From the NCBI GenBank assembly GCA_963827155.1, contig CAWGZV010000002.1, forward strand, positions 3,100,001 to 3,164,000: DNA of 64,000 bases, given 5' to 3'. Within the stretch, counting starts at the first letter, position 1, and each line of letters starts with the position of its first letter. The stretch is from UTCFX2 sp963827155 (GTDB lineage: Bacteria; Chloroflexota; Anaerolineae; Anaerolineales; UBA4823). The translations under genes and the position numbers were made by a program. The notes beneath the pieces were generated by a model. That model searched no databases and was not told the DNA's origin. It saw only the letters and a list, made by a program, of their open reading frames with translations. Below are positions 37,276-45,071 of the stretch, piece by piece.

Positions 37276-37538
37276 GAGGCTGACTGCGATGCGCCTGCGG
37301 CGATTTTTGAATGCTGCGAACAACTCTATGATGAAATATGCAATGAAGACCATCAAAACGGGGATTAATCCAGCGCGGTAGCGGTCGTCACCCCCATGGG
37401 TCAAGATATAAGGCAGGCTCAGCCCGATCATCAGCATCAAGACCGCAAGGAGCGAAATCCAAGCACCCAGCGCCTCAAGACCCGAGGCGGGATGGCCTCA
37501 CCTTTGGCAATCTGGCGAGCCAGTCCGGACACGCTCAC
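37264..37538 (-). CDS. small two-helix membrane protein (frameshifted)
   Basis: About 90 residues once reframed. From a GTG at 37538 the frame reads LARQIAKGEAIPPRVL, then near 37478 shifts into ALGAWISLLAVLMLMIGLSL and a second hydrophobic helix (IPVLMVFIAYFIIELFAAF) with an Arg-rich tail ending at 37264. The 3' end overlaps the CoA-transferase stop on the other strand. Follows the SRPBCC gene, likely in one transcript. Unknown function. Confidence 0.45.
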
Positions 37539-37542
37539 ATTA

Positions 37543-37934
37543 TCAGGACTCCAGCCACTCCTTCATTGGATTGAGCCAATAGAGGTCCCAGCCTTCAGCG
37601 TGCCCGCTGCGCTCGGCTTCGTTCGGGAAGTTTTCGTGAACCAGGTCCACTTCGGTAGCTTCTCCAACGGTTTTCAGCTGCCAGCGCACGAAAAATCCGC
37701 CCAACCCTGATCCCAGTTCGACTGGCGCCAGGTGTACTCCAGGCACTGAGGGTGATCCACCAGGGTGTAGACGCCGGTAGTTTCCCCCTCGAAATAGGCA
37801 TACTTTCCACCAACTTGCAGGTCGGATTCGACCTCACCACCCATCCAGGCGGCGATATCGTCGGCGTTTGTGAGTGCAGCCCACACACGCTCGATCGGCG
37901 CCGCGATTATGATGGTCTTCGTGCATGCCGTCAT
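37543..37934 (-). CDS. SRPBCC/AHSA1-like protein (frameshifted)
   Basis: About 130 residues when reframed. Start at ATG 37934 with GAGG six bases upstream. IIIAAPIERVWAALTNADDI, AAWMGGEVESDLQVGGKY and LEYTWR are the typical AHSA1/START-like blocks (small hydrophobic ligand or co-chaperone fold). Near 37700 a GGG run seems one base short; adding it joins NWDQGW to GGFFVRWQLKTVGEATEVDL and a stop at 37543. Confidence 0.75.
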
Positions 37935-38022
37935 CTCACACCTCACTATCTCAGGAATAAAGGGATAATCTTTTATCAGACCAACAATCAGACCCATTTT
38001 ATCCTGAAAGATTAAATCAAGA

Positions 38023-38052
38023 GAGGTTTTGCCCAACCAGCAGCAAAACCTC
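38023..38052 (-). terminator. hairpin at the end of the ubiquitin-like operon
   Basis: Perfect 10-bp stem GAGGTTTTGC / GCAAAACCTC with a 10-nt loop, 24 bases after the vWA stop; a weak T-rich tract (TCTTGATTTAATC) follows. Confidence 0.65.
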
Positions 38053-38075
38053 CCTTAAGATGCTGAGACAACCTG

Positions 38076-39257
38076 CTAACCCTTGAGCTTGATCTTCGGC
38101 CTCGCAGTGGAGGTCTGGGTGTGAAGCTTGATGTTCCCTTGCTTGCCCGCGCCGGTCTCCGCTGCACCGCTCCCCCGCGACCTGAACTTCCTGACCAGCA
38201 GCGGGATGAAAAGCAGCAGCACCAGCGCCAGGATCAGCCCGATGAACAGGAGCCAGGATGCCGGCTCGACTACCTCCGGCACCAAACCTCCCGGGTTGTA
38301 TGAGATCGCCGATTCGATCGAGCCGAGCACACCGCCGGGTGTCTCCTCCACCGCGGCGCTAAGACCGCGGTTGACGCCGTCACGCAGCTTGGCGGGCGAG
38401 GTGTAGGAGAGCACATATTCGCTCTGCAAGGCGCGGCCGTATTTCTGATAGAGCGACTTCAGCGATTCGGCGTCATTGGCGTAACCGTAGGCGCCGCCTG
38501 CCCGATCAGCCAGGGCTTTCAGGGCTGATTCGTCGAGACTGGTAATATTCCCCCTGCTCTGGTTCGGGTCACCCAGACCTATCACCGAGATCGAGAGCCC
38601 TTGCGGGCCGATCAGCTGCAGCAGCTGGAGCGGGTTGAGCTTGCTGCGGTTGTCCAACCCGTCAGTCAGCACGATGATCGCCTTTCGCCCTTCAACCGGC
38701 TCGAGCAGGTCTATCCCATCCCCAAGCGCATCATACATTGCCGTGTCGTCCTTCGCCTGGAGCAGGCGGATCGCTTCGATCACCTCCTGCCGGTCTTTGG
38801 TTAGAGGCTCAACGTACTTGATTTCGGTGTTGAAGGTCACCAGACCGATCTGGTCGGAGGGGCGCGCCTGCTCGACATAAGCAGTGGCAGCTGTCTTGGC
38901 AGCGTCGAGCTTGCCGCCGTGGTTCATGCTGCCCGAGATGTCCATCACCAGCATGGTCGCCAGCGGACCAACATCCTCAGAACCGCCCACCCCTTCCAGC
39001 TTCATCACTTCGCCGTTCTCGCGGATCACAAGCTTGTTTGGGCTGACCGCGACCGGCTCGCCTTTCGCATCGGTCACCGAGACGTACACATTCACTTTCG
39101 GAAAATTCGAGGTATCCACCTGGGTGATCTGGGCAGTCAGGTTTCCGCTCTCAGGGGCAGGTGGGGTCGTTTGTGGGTTTGGGCTGAAACCAGTCAGCGC
39201 GGCGATCGTCACTAACGCCAGTCCGACCAGCCCAATAGGATGGAGCTTGCTTTTCAT
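38076..39257 (-). CDS. vWA-domain protein with signal peptide and C-terminal membrane anchor
   Basis: 393 residues. A signal-like N-terminus (residues 7-24), then a beta-rich linker, a von Willebrand A domain (about 98-280) with complete MIDAS: DISGSM (Asp106, Ser108, Ser110), Thr in KDDTAMYDAL and Asp in VLTDGLDN. One membrane helix (about 335-358, WLLFIGLILALVLLLFIPLL) and a short basic cytosolic tail ending KIKLKG. The vWA domain would face outward and bind a protein partner through Mg2+. Last gene of the ubiquitin-like operon, 3 bases after the FHA gene, with AGAGG before the ATG. Confidence 0.88.
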   Translation of the reverse strand: MKSKLHPIGLVGLALVTIAALTGFSPNPQTTPPAPESGNLTAQITQVDTSNFPKVNVYVSVTDAKGEPVAVSPNKLVIRENGEVMKLEGVGGSEDVGPLATMLVMDISGSMNHGGKLDAAKTAATAYVEQARPSDQIGLVTFNTEIKYVEPLTKDRQEVIEAIRLLQAKDDTAMYDALGDGIDLLEPVEGRKAIIVLTDGLDNRSKLNPLQLLQLIGPQGLSISVIGLGDPNQSRGNITSLDESALKALADRAGGAYGYANDAESLKSLYQKYGRALQSEYVLSYTSPAKLRDGVNRGLSAAVEETPGGVLGSIESAISYNPGGLVPEVVEPASWLLFIGLILALVLLLFIPLLVRKFRSRGSGAAETGAGKQGNIKLHTQTSTARPKIKLKG

Positions 39258-39260
39258 AGC

Positions 39261-40118
39261 TTACCTCTTTTCATGGTAGACAAGCTGGGTGTTGCCTACC
39301 CGGATGGTCTGGCGATTCCTGAGGGCAGCCTGCTCAATGCGCTGGTTGTTTACGAATGTGCCGCTCAGGCTCATATCTTTCAAGTTAAAATGCGTGCCGG
39401 CCCCTTTGAGCATGGCATGCTGCGGGGCAATGTCCGGATCCGGCAGCACGATATCAGCTTTAAGGGCGTCGGAGCCGATAAAGGCCGATGGCCCTTCGAG
39501 GCGTAAGAACTTATCCAGGATGAACTCCGTCCCTTTAAGCTTGCCTGAGGCGACCTCAAGCCAGGCGCGCGAAAGCAGGAAGACGATCAGGGCGATGAAG
39601 GCGCCGACGGATGCCCCCAGCAGAAGCAGTCCTGCGGCTTTGCCTAAAAGCGGATCTTTCAGCCAGGACCGAGCCGCGTCCAGCATCAGGCTACCAAAAA
39701 CGCCTCCAAGCAGCCCACCCAGCGCTCCCTTCCAGATCTGGCTTCCGCTGGTAGCACTGGCAACCAGGCCGATCAGCAGCCCAAACAACCCCCAGCCAAC
39801 CGCCCGCGCCCAGATCTGCCCACCCAGCACCTGAAAAAGCGCTTCTGCTAACGGCAGCCCTATCGCACCGCCAGCCATACCGAGCAGCCCACTGTACAGC
39901 GCCCCCTTCCCGGCCAGCCTTAGATTGCGGGTGAACGCCCCTTCGGCCATACCGATCATCAGTCCAATAAACAATCCGATCAGCGCACCGACCACGATTT
40001 CGCTGAGGTAAACGCTGCTCGTAAAAGAGAGCCCCAGCAGGTTGCTCGCCTGCCAGCCTATTACCCCACCGATCGCGCCCAGCACGCCGTAGTAAAAAAT
40101 TCGCATCATTCGATTCAT
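39261..40118 (-). CDS. glycine-rich polytopic membrane protein with C-terminal FHA domain
   Basis: 285 residues from the ATG at 40118 (AAGGAG eight bases upstream; a longer open frame to 40265 overlaps the JAB gene and lacks a ribosome site). Residues 1-190 form about six to seven Gly-zipper-like membrane segments; residues 200-285 form an FHA domain: AFIGSDALKADIVLPD, APQHAMLKG, LKDMSLSGTFVNNQRI. FHA domains bind phosphothreonine, but the usual Arg after the first Gly and the Ser before the His are replaced (IGSD, IAPQH), so phosphopeptide binding may be lost. Co-transcribed with JAB and vWA genes. Confidence 0.85.
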   Translation of the reverse strand: MNRMMRIFYYGVLGAIGGVIGWQASNLLGLSFTSSVYLSEIVVGALIGLFIGLMIGMAEGAFTRNLRLAGKGALYSGLLGMAGGAIGLPLAEALFQVLGGQIWARAVGWGLFGLLIGLVASATSGSQIWKGALGGLLGGVFGSLMLDAARSWLKDPLLGKAAGLLLLGASVGAFIALIVFLLSRAWLEVASGKLKGTEFILDKFLRLEGPSAFIGSDALKADIVLPDPDIAPQHAMLKGAGTHFNLKDMSLSGTFVNNQRIEQAALRNRQTIRVGNTQLVYHEKR

Positions 40119-40131
40119 CGATCGATCTCCT

Positions 40132-40788
40132 TTATCGCAAAGGTGTTTGGGGAAACATGTTCCGCCAGTGCACCACACTGCGACGGTTGCGTTGGTAAAG
40201 CTCATAAAAACCAAAGTAGTGACGCGGATCCAGACTGCCATCCAGCTGACGGACGAAGAAACCACCAGTCGCGGAATAAGGCTCCACTACCAGGGCAACG
40301 TGGTGCTGCTCTGGAAAGAAATTGCGGTGGAGGAAAGTGTCGTATTCCGAGAGGAAGATCCCCATTCGGGGATGGGTGTGATACCAGCCCACCAGCTCTT
40401 TGCCTGGGTAGCGCTCCCTGAGGTCCTCATATAAAGCCACCTGTGTGTCTTGGGTGAAGGTCAGGAAAGCGCTGCCGTGGCGAGTATGCGGAGCCGGCAG
40501 GATCGCCTCGACGACGATGAACGGCGCACCGCTCTGGCGATCTGCGCGCCACTTGCCGACCAACCATCCACCCACCTCGTTTTGCAGATCGCTGCCCGCA
40601 TGAGCGCAGATGCGCACAAAGGCACGCTGGGTGACGAATACAGTCAAACCAGGGATCAGCAGGTCATCCTCCACCATCGAGCGCCAGCGCCAAGCGCGCT
40701 GACAGGGGATGTGGGCGCGGCGCGGCCTGACAGGGTCGGACGGCATGAGGCGAATGGATGGATCGGTCATTCGTGGTAAAATCGTCAT
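40132..40788 (-). CDS. JAB/JAMM (MPN) metallopeptidase, deubiquitinase-like
   Basis: 218 residues. The full JAMM zinc site is present: Glu71 in NEVGGWLVG, then His137-x-His139-x7-Ser147-x2-Asp150 in WYHTHPRMGIFLSEYD. Proteins of this family cleave isopeptide bonds or extensions after a Ubl C-terminal glycine (Rpn11, CSN5, bacterial relatives). In this operon it should remove Ubl from targets or trim a Ubl precursor. The ATG at 40788 has no clear ribosome site; an ATG at 40770 is an alternative. A hairpin separates it from the Ubl gene. Confidence 0.93.
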   Translation of the reverse strand: MTILPRMTDPSIRLMPSDPVRPRRAHIPCQRAWRWRSMVEDDLLIPGLTVFVTQRAFVRICAHAGSDLQNEVGGWLVGKWRADRQSGAPFIVVEAILPAPHTRHGSAFLTFTQDTQVALYEDLRERYPGKELVGWYHTHPRMGIFLSEYDTFLHRNFFPEQHHVALVVEPYSATGGFFVRQLDGSLDPRHYFGFYELYQRNRRSVVHWRNMFPQTPLR

Positions 40789-40804
40789 TACACGTTTTGT
40801 ATGA

Positions 40805-40842
40805 GGCCAGGCGGCAGTCTGTCGGGGACATGCCTCCTGGCC
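40805..40842 (-). promoter_or_regulatory. intercistronic hairpin between the Ubl and JAB genes
   Basis: GGCCAGG/CCTGGCC stem extended after a 2-nt internal loop by GCA/TGC, 14-nt loop. No T-run. Starts 6 bases after the Ubl stop; may protect or partly terminate the Ubl message so the modifier is made in excess. Confidence 0.55.
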
Positions 40843-40848
40843 GAACGT

Positions 40849-41115
40849 TTATCCCGCCGTGATATCGGCGGTGATCAGCAAGCGGTCGTCCTCGGGGACG
40901 CCAGCGGCTTTCAGCGTTTCCTCGTCCTGGAGCTCGCGCCCCAAAGCTTTGCTGTCTAGCCGGTAGTTGATCGGGCGCCCATCGGGACCGGTGGTGGGGA
41001 GCTCGAGCGAGGTCGTCAGCTCAGGGACGAGCTCCTTCACCGGCACATCGTCCGGGACTTCAGCTGTGCGGGAGCCGCCTGCTGGCAGCACCAGGGTTAC
41101 ATTCGTATCAGTCAT
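40849..41115 (-). CDS. stand-alone YukD-like ubiquitin-like modifier
   Basis: 88 residues from the ATG at 41115, which has GGAGG five bases upstream; the earlier in-frame start at 41154 lacks one and is not shared by the paralog. A single beta-grasp domain of YukD/EsaB type (VTLVLPAGGSRTAEVPDD, VKELVPELTTSLEL, YRLDSKALGREL, DDRLLITADITAG). The protein ends exactly at Gly88, in the place where modifiers need an exposed C-terminal glycine; there is only one Gly (AG), not GG. About three quarters identical to the N-terminal Ubl of the E2 fusion next door. Predicted to be activated by the neighbouring E1 and passed to the E2. Confidence 0.88.
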   Translation of the reverse strand: MTDTNVTLVLPAGGSRTAEVPDDVPVKELVPELTTSLELPTTGPDGRPINYRLDSKALGRELQDEETLKAAGVPEDDRLLITADITAG

Positions 41116-41181
41116 TTCTGCCTCCATTTCAAAATTGGGAAGATTGATCATCATGCTGCCCCGAGCGGGCAGCCTGGCGGC

Positions 41182-42039
41182 TCATTTGAGCCGGATGCGT
41201 TTGGATGTTTCTGGCAGGCGCACCTCCTTTGATTTGCTGATTTTCACCTTTTCAGGCCGCAGCAGCTCGCGTTTATCCACCGGGAAAAATTCTGGTTTTT
41301 CCTGTCGGTAAGCTCTGCTCCAGCGCGCCGCTTCAGGATCCCACGGGAAGGGGGGTTTGGTCGGATCGTCGTGGAAGTTCTTATACTGCACCATCTCTCC
41401 GATCATGATCACCAGGCGGTCGAGCGAGCGGCTGGCGGTCCACCAGGCCGCGTCGATGCAAACTGTGCCGTTGAGGTGGTTGATGTTGGGATGCCAGACC
41501 GGGGTCAGCCATTTCATCCCCGGCCAGCGCTGTGGGTACTGGTTGTGCAGGTAAATCTCTACCTGGTGGCGGTCGCCAAACTTGGGGCGGCCCTGCCGGT
41601 CTACCGAAACGATACCCTTGCATTTGTAGGTAACGATATAGGTCTCAGGCGGCAGCCCAGGCCGGATCGCTTTGGCGCTGAACTCAATCAAGTCGCTGCG
41701 GGCGGCAAGGTCCTGCATCAGCTGGTAATCAGCCCACAGTCGGCGCATGCGCGGGCTTTGGGCGGTGGAGATCGCTCCGGCAGTGATATCCGCGGTCAGG
41801 ATCAGGCGGTCATTTTCTGGGATGCGCGCCGCGCCAAGGGTCTCGTCTTCAGCCAGCTCCCTGCCGAGGGCTTTGCTGTCCAGCCGGTAGCCCATCGGGC
41901 GTCCGTCCGGTCCGACGGTGGGCAGCTGAAGCAAGCCCACCAGCTCCGGGACGAGCTCGCGCACATGTATGTCCGCGGGCATCTCTGCCTGGCGTGCGCC
42001 GCCGTTTGGTAAAACAATCGTAACTGGGATATCAGTCAT
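41182..42039 (-). CDS. Ubl-E2 fusion: N-terminal YukD-like domain plus ubiquitin-conjugating (UBC) domain
   Basis: 285 residues. Residues 1-88 are a Ubl nearly matching the stand-alone modifier and also ending TADITAG, here followed by AISTAQS. Residues about 95-245 are a UBC fold: WLTPVWHPNINHLNGTVCID contains the HPN motif (183-185) and the catalytic-type Cys194 nine residues after the Asn, followed by WWTASRSLDRLVIMIGEMV, as in eukaryotic E2s. A basic tail (250-285) ends KRIRLK. GGAG lies six bases before the ATG; 23 bases separate it from the E1 gene. It should take Ubl from the E1 as a thioester. The fused Ubl may act as an internal docking copy or be released by JAB; both are conjecture. 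Confidence 0.92.
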   Translation of the reverse strand: MTDIPVTIVLPNGGARQAEMPADIHVRELVPELVGLLQLPTVGPDGRPMGYRLDSKALGRELAEDETLGAARIPENDRLILTADITAGAISTAQSPRMRRLWADYQLMQDLAARSDLIEFSAKAIRPGLPPETYIVTYKCKGIVSVDRQGRPKFGDRHQVEIYLHNQYPQRWPGMKWLTPVWHPNINHLNGTVCIDAAWWTASRSLDRLVIMIGEMVQYKNFHDDPTKPPFPWDPEAARWSRAYRQEKPEFFPVDKRELLRPEKVKISKSKEVRLPETSKRIRLK

Positions 42040-42062
42040 CTAAGGCTCCAAAAATGGAATTG

Positions 42063-44894
42063 CTACTCATGATAATGGGGCACCTGACAGGTGCCGGTCA
42101 CCGCCCAACAATCGGCATGATGGCGGGTCCGGCAGATTGGGCAGGTCTTCACCCCGCGCGGATCTCCGGGGACTACCATTTCCAGGCAGAACGGGCAGCG
42201 GTGCTCTTCTTTCCCGATCAGTCGAATCGCGGTGCTGGTCTCTGGGCTTGAACGAGCGGAGCGCGGCTGCACGATTCGACGGACGCGATTCATCTGGGCT
42301 CGACCAGGACCCCAGATCGACTTCCTGGACCCCTTTTTTCTTGCCTGGGATTTTATTCCGGCTGCAGCAGCCCCAACGGAGGCGGCAGCGTTTTTGGGGA
42401 CCGCACTGCCCGGCTGAGCGCCTGGCGGAACCTGGGAAGCAGGGGCTGTCCGCCCTGCCTGTTTTGCCGCAGACTTCTTCGCCGGCTTTCTTTTTGGTTT
42501 GCCAGCATGGGTGGACGCAGACGGTGGGGGCGCGCCCCTGCCGCTGAGCGGCGCATCTGGGATGCCGTCTTTCCACCAACGGCGCAGCTTGCCCTGCCAT
42601 TTTCGCTGGAGCTGCTTCCAGCGCTTCGCCCAAATTTCGGGCTGCAGCTCACCGCCGGCGTTCGGCTGAGATGGGGAGCTTTTGGGGCTCGTTTTTCCGC
42701 TCGAACCGATCTGCTTTCCATCCGATACAGGCGGTTTCGATCTGGAACCTCCTATACGGCTTCGGCGGGAGAGCCGGCTCTTTTTCCCGGTTTGAGCCGG
42801 CGAGGATGCTTTCCAGGCTGAGAGCGAGAACAAAGCGGTTAAACTTGCCAGACCAAACTCGCCGATCCATGCCAGGTTCAGGGCTTGTTGGTCGGATCGC
42901 GGCACGGCCGCGCCCAATGTTTCGCCAGACACCAGCCCCAGCAGGATCAAACCTGCCAGGATCGACAGGAGGGCGGTCAGCAGTCGCAGCATAAAGGTTC
43001 GCCCACTCATGAACGCCCGGGCGGCAAACCCGGCGCAGAAACCAATTCCGCCGATAAGCGCCCAATGCAGCACTTCCGGCCGGATGGCTTGATTTTCACG
43101 GTAAACCAGGTAAGCCAGCCCGGATGCGGCAAGCGTGGCAAAAAGCACGGTCAGCATGCGTCCAGGGAGGCTATCGTTAAGACTCTGCATGCGGATGGTT
43201 CCCTGGCTCTCGATGATACTATATCGGGTGCTTAAACGAGCGCTCATCCCGGCCTCAATCTTTAAGACCACTTTCGCACGTGGAAACGACCTGCCTTCAT
43301 CCAGTCTAACAGCCTCCCCTAGATGGATGCGCTTCCGGATCGCCTCTTTGTGAGTGGGTGAGGTCTCTTCGAAATCACTGAAATGGAGCGCCTGTTCGAG
43401 ATCGCCGGTCAGCTCGTAGAAACGGTATTCCTGAGTGTTGAAGGCGCGCATGATGTGCAGCTCAGGAACACCTATGCTCGCAAGGGTGCGGTTTAGGAAG
43501 GGTTCTGTGCCCGTGATGGCATGGGTCATCTCAGTCTCGCGCATCGTCCCGCAGGCCGGGCAGTGGGCAGATTTAAAGCTGACCTCCGAGATCGGTTGAA
43601 GGACCTGCTCGACTGTGCTGCAGCGCGGGCATTTTAGAGAGAGGATCAATTCCTGATCCAGCTCGATCACCGTTTCAGGTCCCAGGTCGGCAGTCGCGAT
43701 CCGCAGCAAATCTGACAGGGTGGTGGAATGAACGCTGGCGGGCAGCTCGGTGATCTCTCCGTAAGTCCAATGGCTTTCGCAATCTTCGCGAGGGTTGTAG
43801 GCTGTGGTGTGCAGCTCGTTGACCATGCCATTAAAATGGATTACCTTGCCCGGCTCGACCGGCATACCGTGGAGCAGCTTGAGCGCTTCCTGAGACTGCA
43901 TTGCACCGATGATCGATGCGATCGTTGGAGTGGTGGGCACCTTTCCGAGCAGGATGTTCTGGCGGGCAAGCAGCGGGCAAGAATAACGCACCGCCAGGTC
44001 GCGGCGCGCCTGATCGTTCAGCGTGCACTCGAAGCAAGCCCCCTGCCCGGGGATGAAGACTCGCACCAGACCAAGCAGCTCCTGGATTGCCCCGTCCACC
44101 CAGGGCTTATTCATCCAATAGGCGAAGCGGTTGACCGCCAGGCGGGCTTCGCGGTTATCCAGGCAGCCGATGATCACGTCCATCCGCCGGATCACGCCCA
44201 GCCCCAGCTGGGTGATCACATCACCGTGGAGATACTGGACGCGAACATCTGGGTTGAGGTCTTTCACGCGAGCAGCGGCGACTTCAGCCTTGCGCCTTCC
44301 CGAATCGCTTTCTCGGAAGAGCGGCGAGCGGCTCAAGTTGGCGGCTTCGATCGTGTCAAAATCAACGATGAAAAGCTTACCGACTCCCATCAAAGCCAGG
44401 TTCTTGATTACCTCATTGCCCAGCGCACCGGCGCCGACAACCATGATCTGCGCCAGCTCCACTTTCTTTCGCTCCCACCACGAGATAAAGTCGAAGGTAG
44501 CCAGGCGGTCGGTGCGCAGGTTGGGGATACGCAGGGGCTTTTCTGGCGCGACAGGCAAACGGCGCGGTCCGGTGGGGACCTCGGTGGAAGCCGGGATGCT
44601 GATCGGTGAAGCGTCGCGCTCGATGCCTGCCAGCTCGCTGGCCCGGGCAAGGTTGGATTGGTCGATTGCCAGCACAAACCATCCAACCCCCTGGCGGGAG
44701 TCGATAAGGCGGTTGTCAGCCAACACCTTAAGCGCCTCGCGCAGGGTGGAGCGGCTGACGGCGAGCTGCTGCATCAGCTCGCGCTCGGGCGGCAGCTGAC
44801 TGCCGGTTTTCAGCGATCCGTTCAGGACCGACGCGGCCAGCTTGCCGGCGACAACGTCGGTGAGGGAATGGCGGGGGACGGGGTAAATTGGCAT
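42063..44894 (-). CDS. GntR winged helix - ThiF/E1 - four-TM - RING-like fusion protein
   Basis: 943 residues. 1-75: GntR-family winged HTH (LPPERELMQQLAVSRSTLRE, ALKVLADNRLIDSRQGVGWF). 135-360: E1/ThiF adenylation domain with VGAGALGNE (154-159), IVDFD (178-180), NLSR (Arg189), RKAEVA (Lys202) and GCLDN (Asp246), all the ATP-handling residues; Cys306 (YSCPLL) is the best candidate thioester residue. CPRC (422-425) and CPAC (445-448) form a zinc ribbon. Four hydrophobic helices lie at about 580-597, 609-629, 635-655 and 674-694. A basic Pro/Ser-rich linker leads to a RING/treble-clef-like end (900-943): C-x2-C-x14-C-x2-C-x3-HH-x2-C-W-x5-C. An even number of helices puts HTH, E1 and RING all in the cytosol. 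First gene of the operon; GGAG nine bases before the ATG. It would combine regulator, E1 and E3-like roles. Confidence 0.9.
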   Translation of the reverse strand: MPIYPVPRHSLTDVVAGKLAASVLNGSLKTGSQLPPERELMQQLAVSRSTLREALKVLADNRLIDSRQGVGWFVLAIDQSNLARASELAGIERDASPISIPASTEVPTGPRRLPVAPEKPLRIPNLRTDRLATFDFISWWERKKVELAQIMVVGAGALGNEVIKNLALMGVGKLFIVDFDTIEAANLSRSPLFRESDSGRRKAEVAAARVKDLNPDVRVQYLHGDVITQLGLGVIRRMDVIIGCLDNREARLAVNRFAYWMNKPWVDGAIQELLGLVRVFIPGQGACFECTLNDQARRDLAVRYSCPLLARQNILLGKVPTTPTIASIIGAMQSQEALKLLHGMPVEPGKVIHFNGMVNELHTTAYNPREDCESHWTYGEITELPASVHSTTLSDLLRIATADLGPETVIELDQELILSLKCPRCSTVEQVLQPISEVSFKSAHCPACGTMRETEMTHAITGTEPFLNRTLASIGVPELHIMRAFNTQEYRFYELTGDLEQALHFSDFEETSPTHKEAIRKRIHLGEAVRLDEGRSFPRAKVVLKIEAGMSARLSTRYSIIESQGTIRMQSLNDSLPGRMLTVLFATLAASGLAYLVYRENQAIRPEVLHWALIGGIGFCAGFAARAFMSGRTFMLRLLTALLSILAGLILLGLVSGETLGAAVPRSDQQALNLAWIGEFGLASLTALFSLSAWKASSPAQTGKKSRLSRRSRIGGSRSKPPVSDGKQIGSSGKTSPKSSPSQPNAGGELQPEIWAKRWKQLQRKWQGKLRRWWKDGIPDAPLSGRGAPPPSASTHAGKPKRKPAKKSAAKQAGRTAPASQVPPGAQPGSAVPKNAAASVGAAAAGIKSQARKKGSRKSIWGPGRAQMNRVRRIVQPRSARSSPETSTAIRLIGKEEHRCPFCLEMVVPGDPRGVKTCPICRTRHHADCWAVTGTCQVPHYHE

Positions 44895-44911
44895 CGAAGG
44901 AAACTCCAGAG

Positions 44912-44938
44912 TGGTATCTTGGTCAGACCACTATACCA
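44912..44938 (-). promoter_or_regulatory. palindromic GntR/FadR-type operator of the ubiquitin-like operon
   Basis: 27-bp palindrome centred on 44925: outer arms TGGTAT/ATACCA, inner core TGGTCAGACCA; 11 of 13 base pairs symmetric. The core fits the FadR-subfamily GntR operator pattern TNGTNNNACNA exactly. It starts 18 bases before the E1 start codon and covers the expected transcription start. Likely bound by the HTH of the E1 fusion itself. Confidence 0.75.
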
Positions 44939-44939
44939 A

Positions 44940-44968
44940 AGTATAGAGAGGTTGCCGGGCGGTGTAAA
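44940..44968 (-). promoter_or_regulatory. sigma70-type promoter of the ubiquitin-like operon
   Basis: On the minus strand: TTTACA (44968-44963), 17-base spacer, TATACT (44945-44940). Each hexamer matches five of six consensus bases. The start point would fall near 44933, inside the palindrome. Confidence 0.75.
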
Positions 44969-45071
44969 TAGGACTTAAGTACTAATTCGGATTTTGATTT
45001 CGAGACCACCCTATCCTTCATTTTTTTAACCGTGCTCAAAATTTCCTGCGATCCCCGGTATAATTCCTGGC

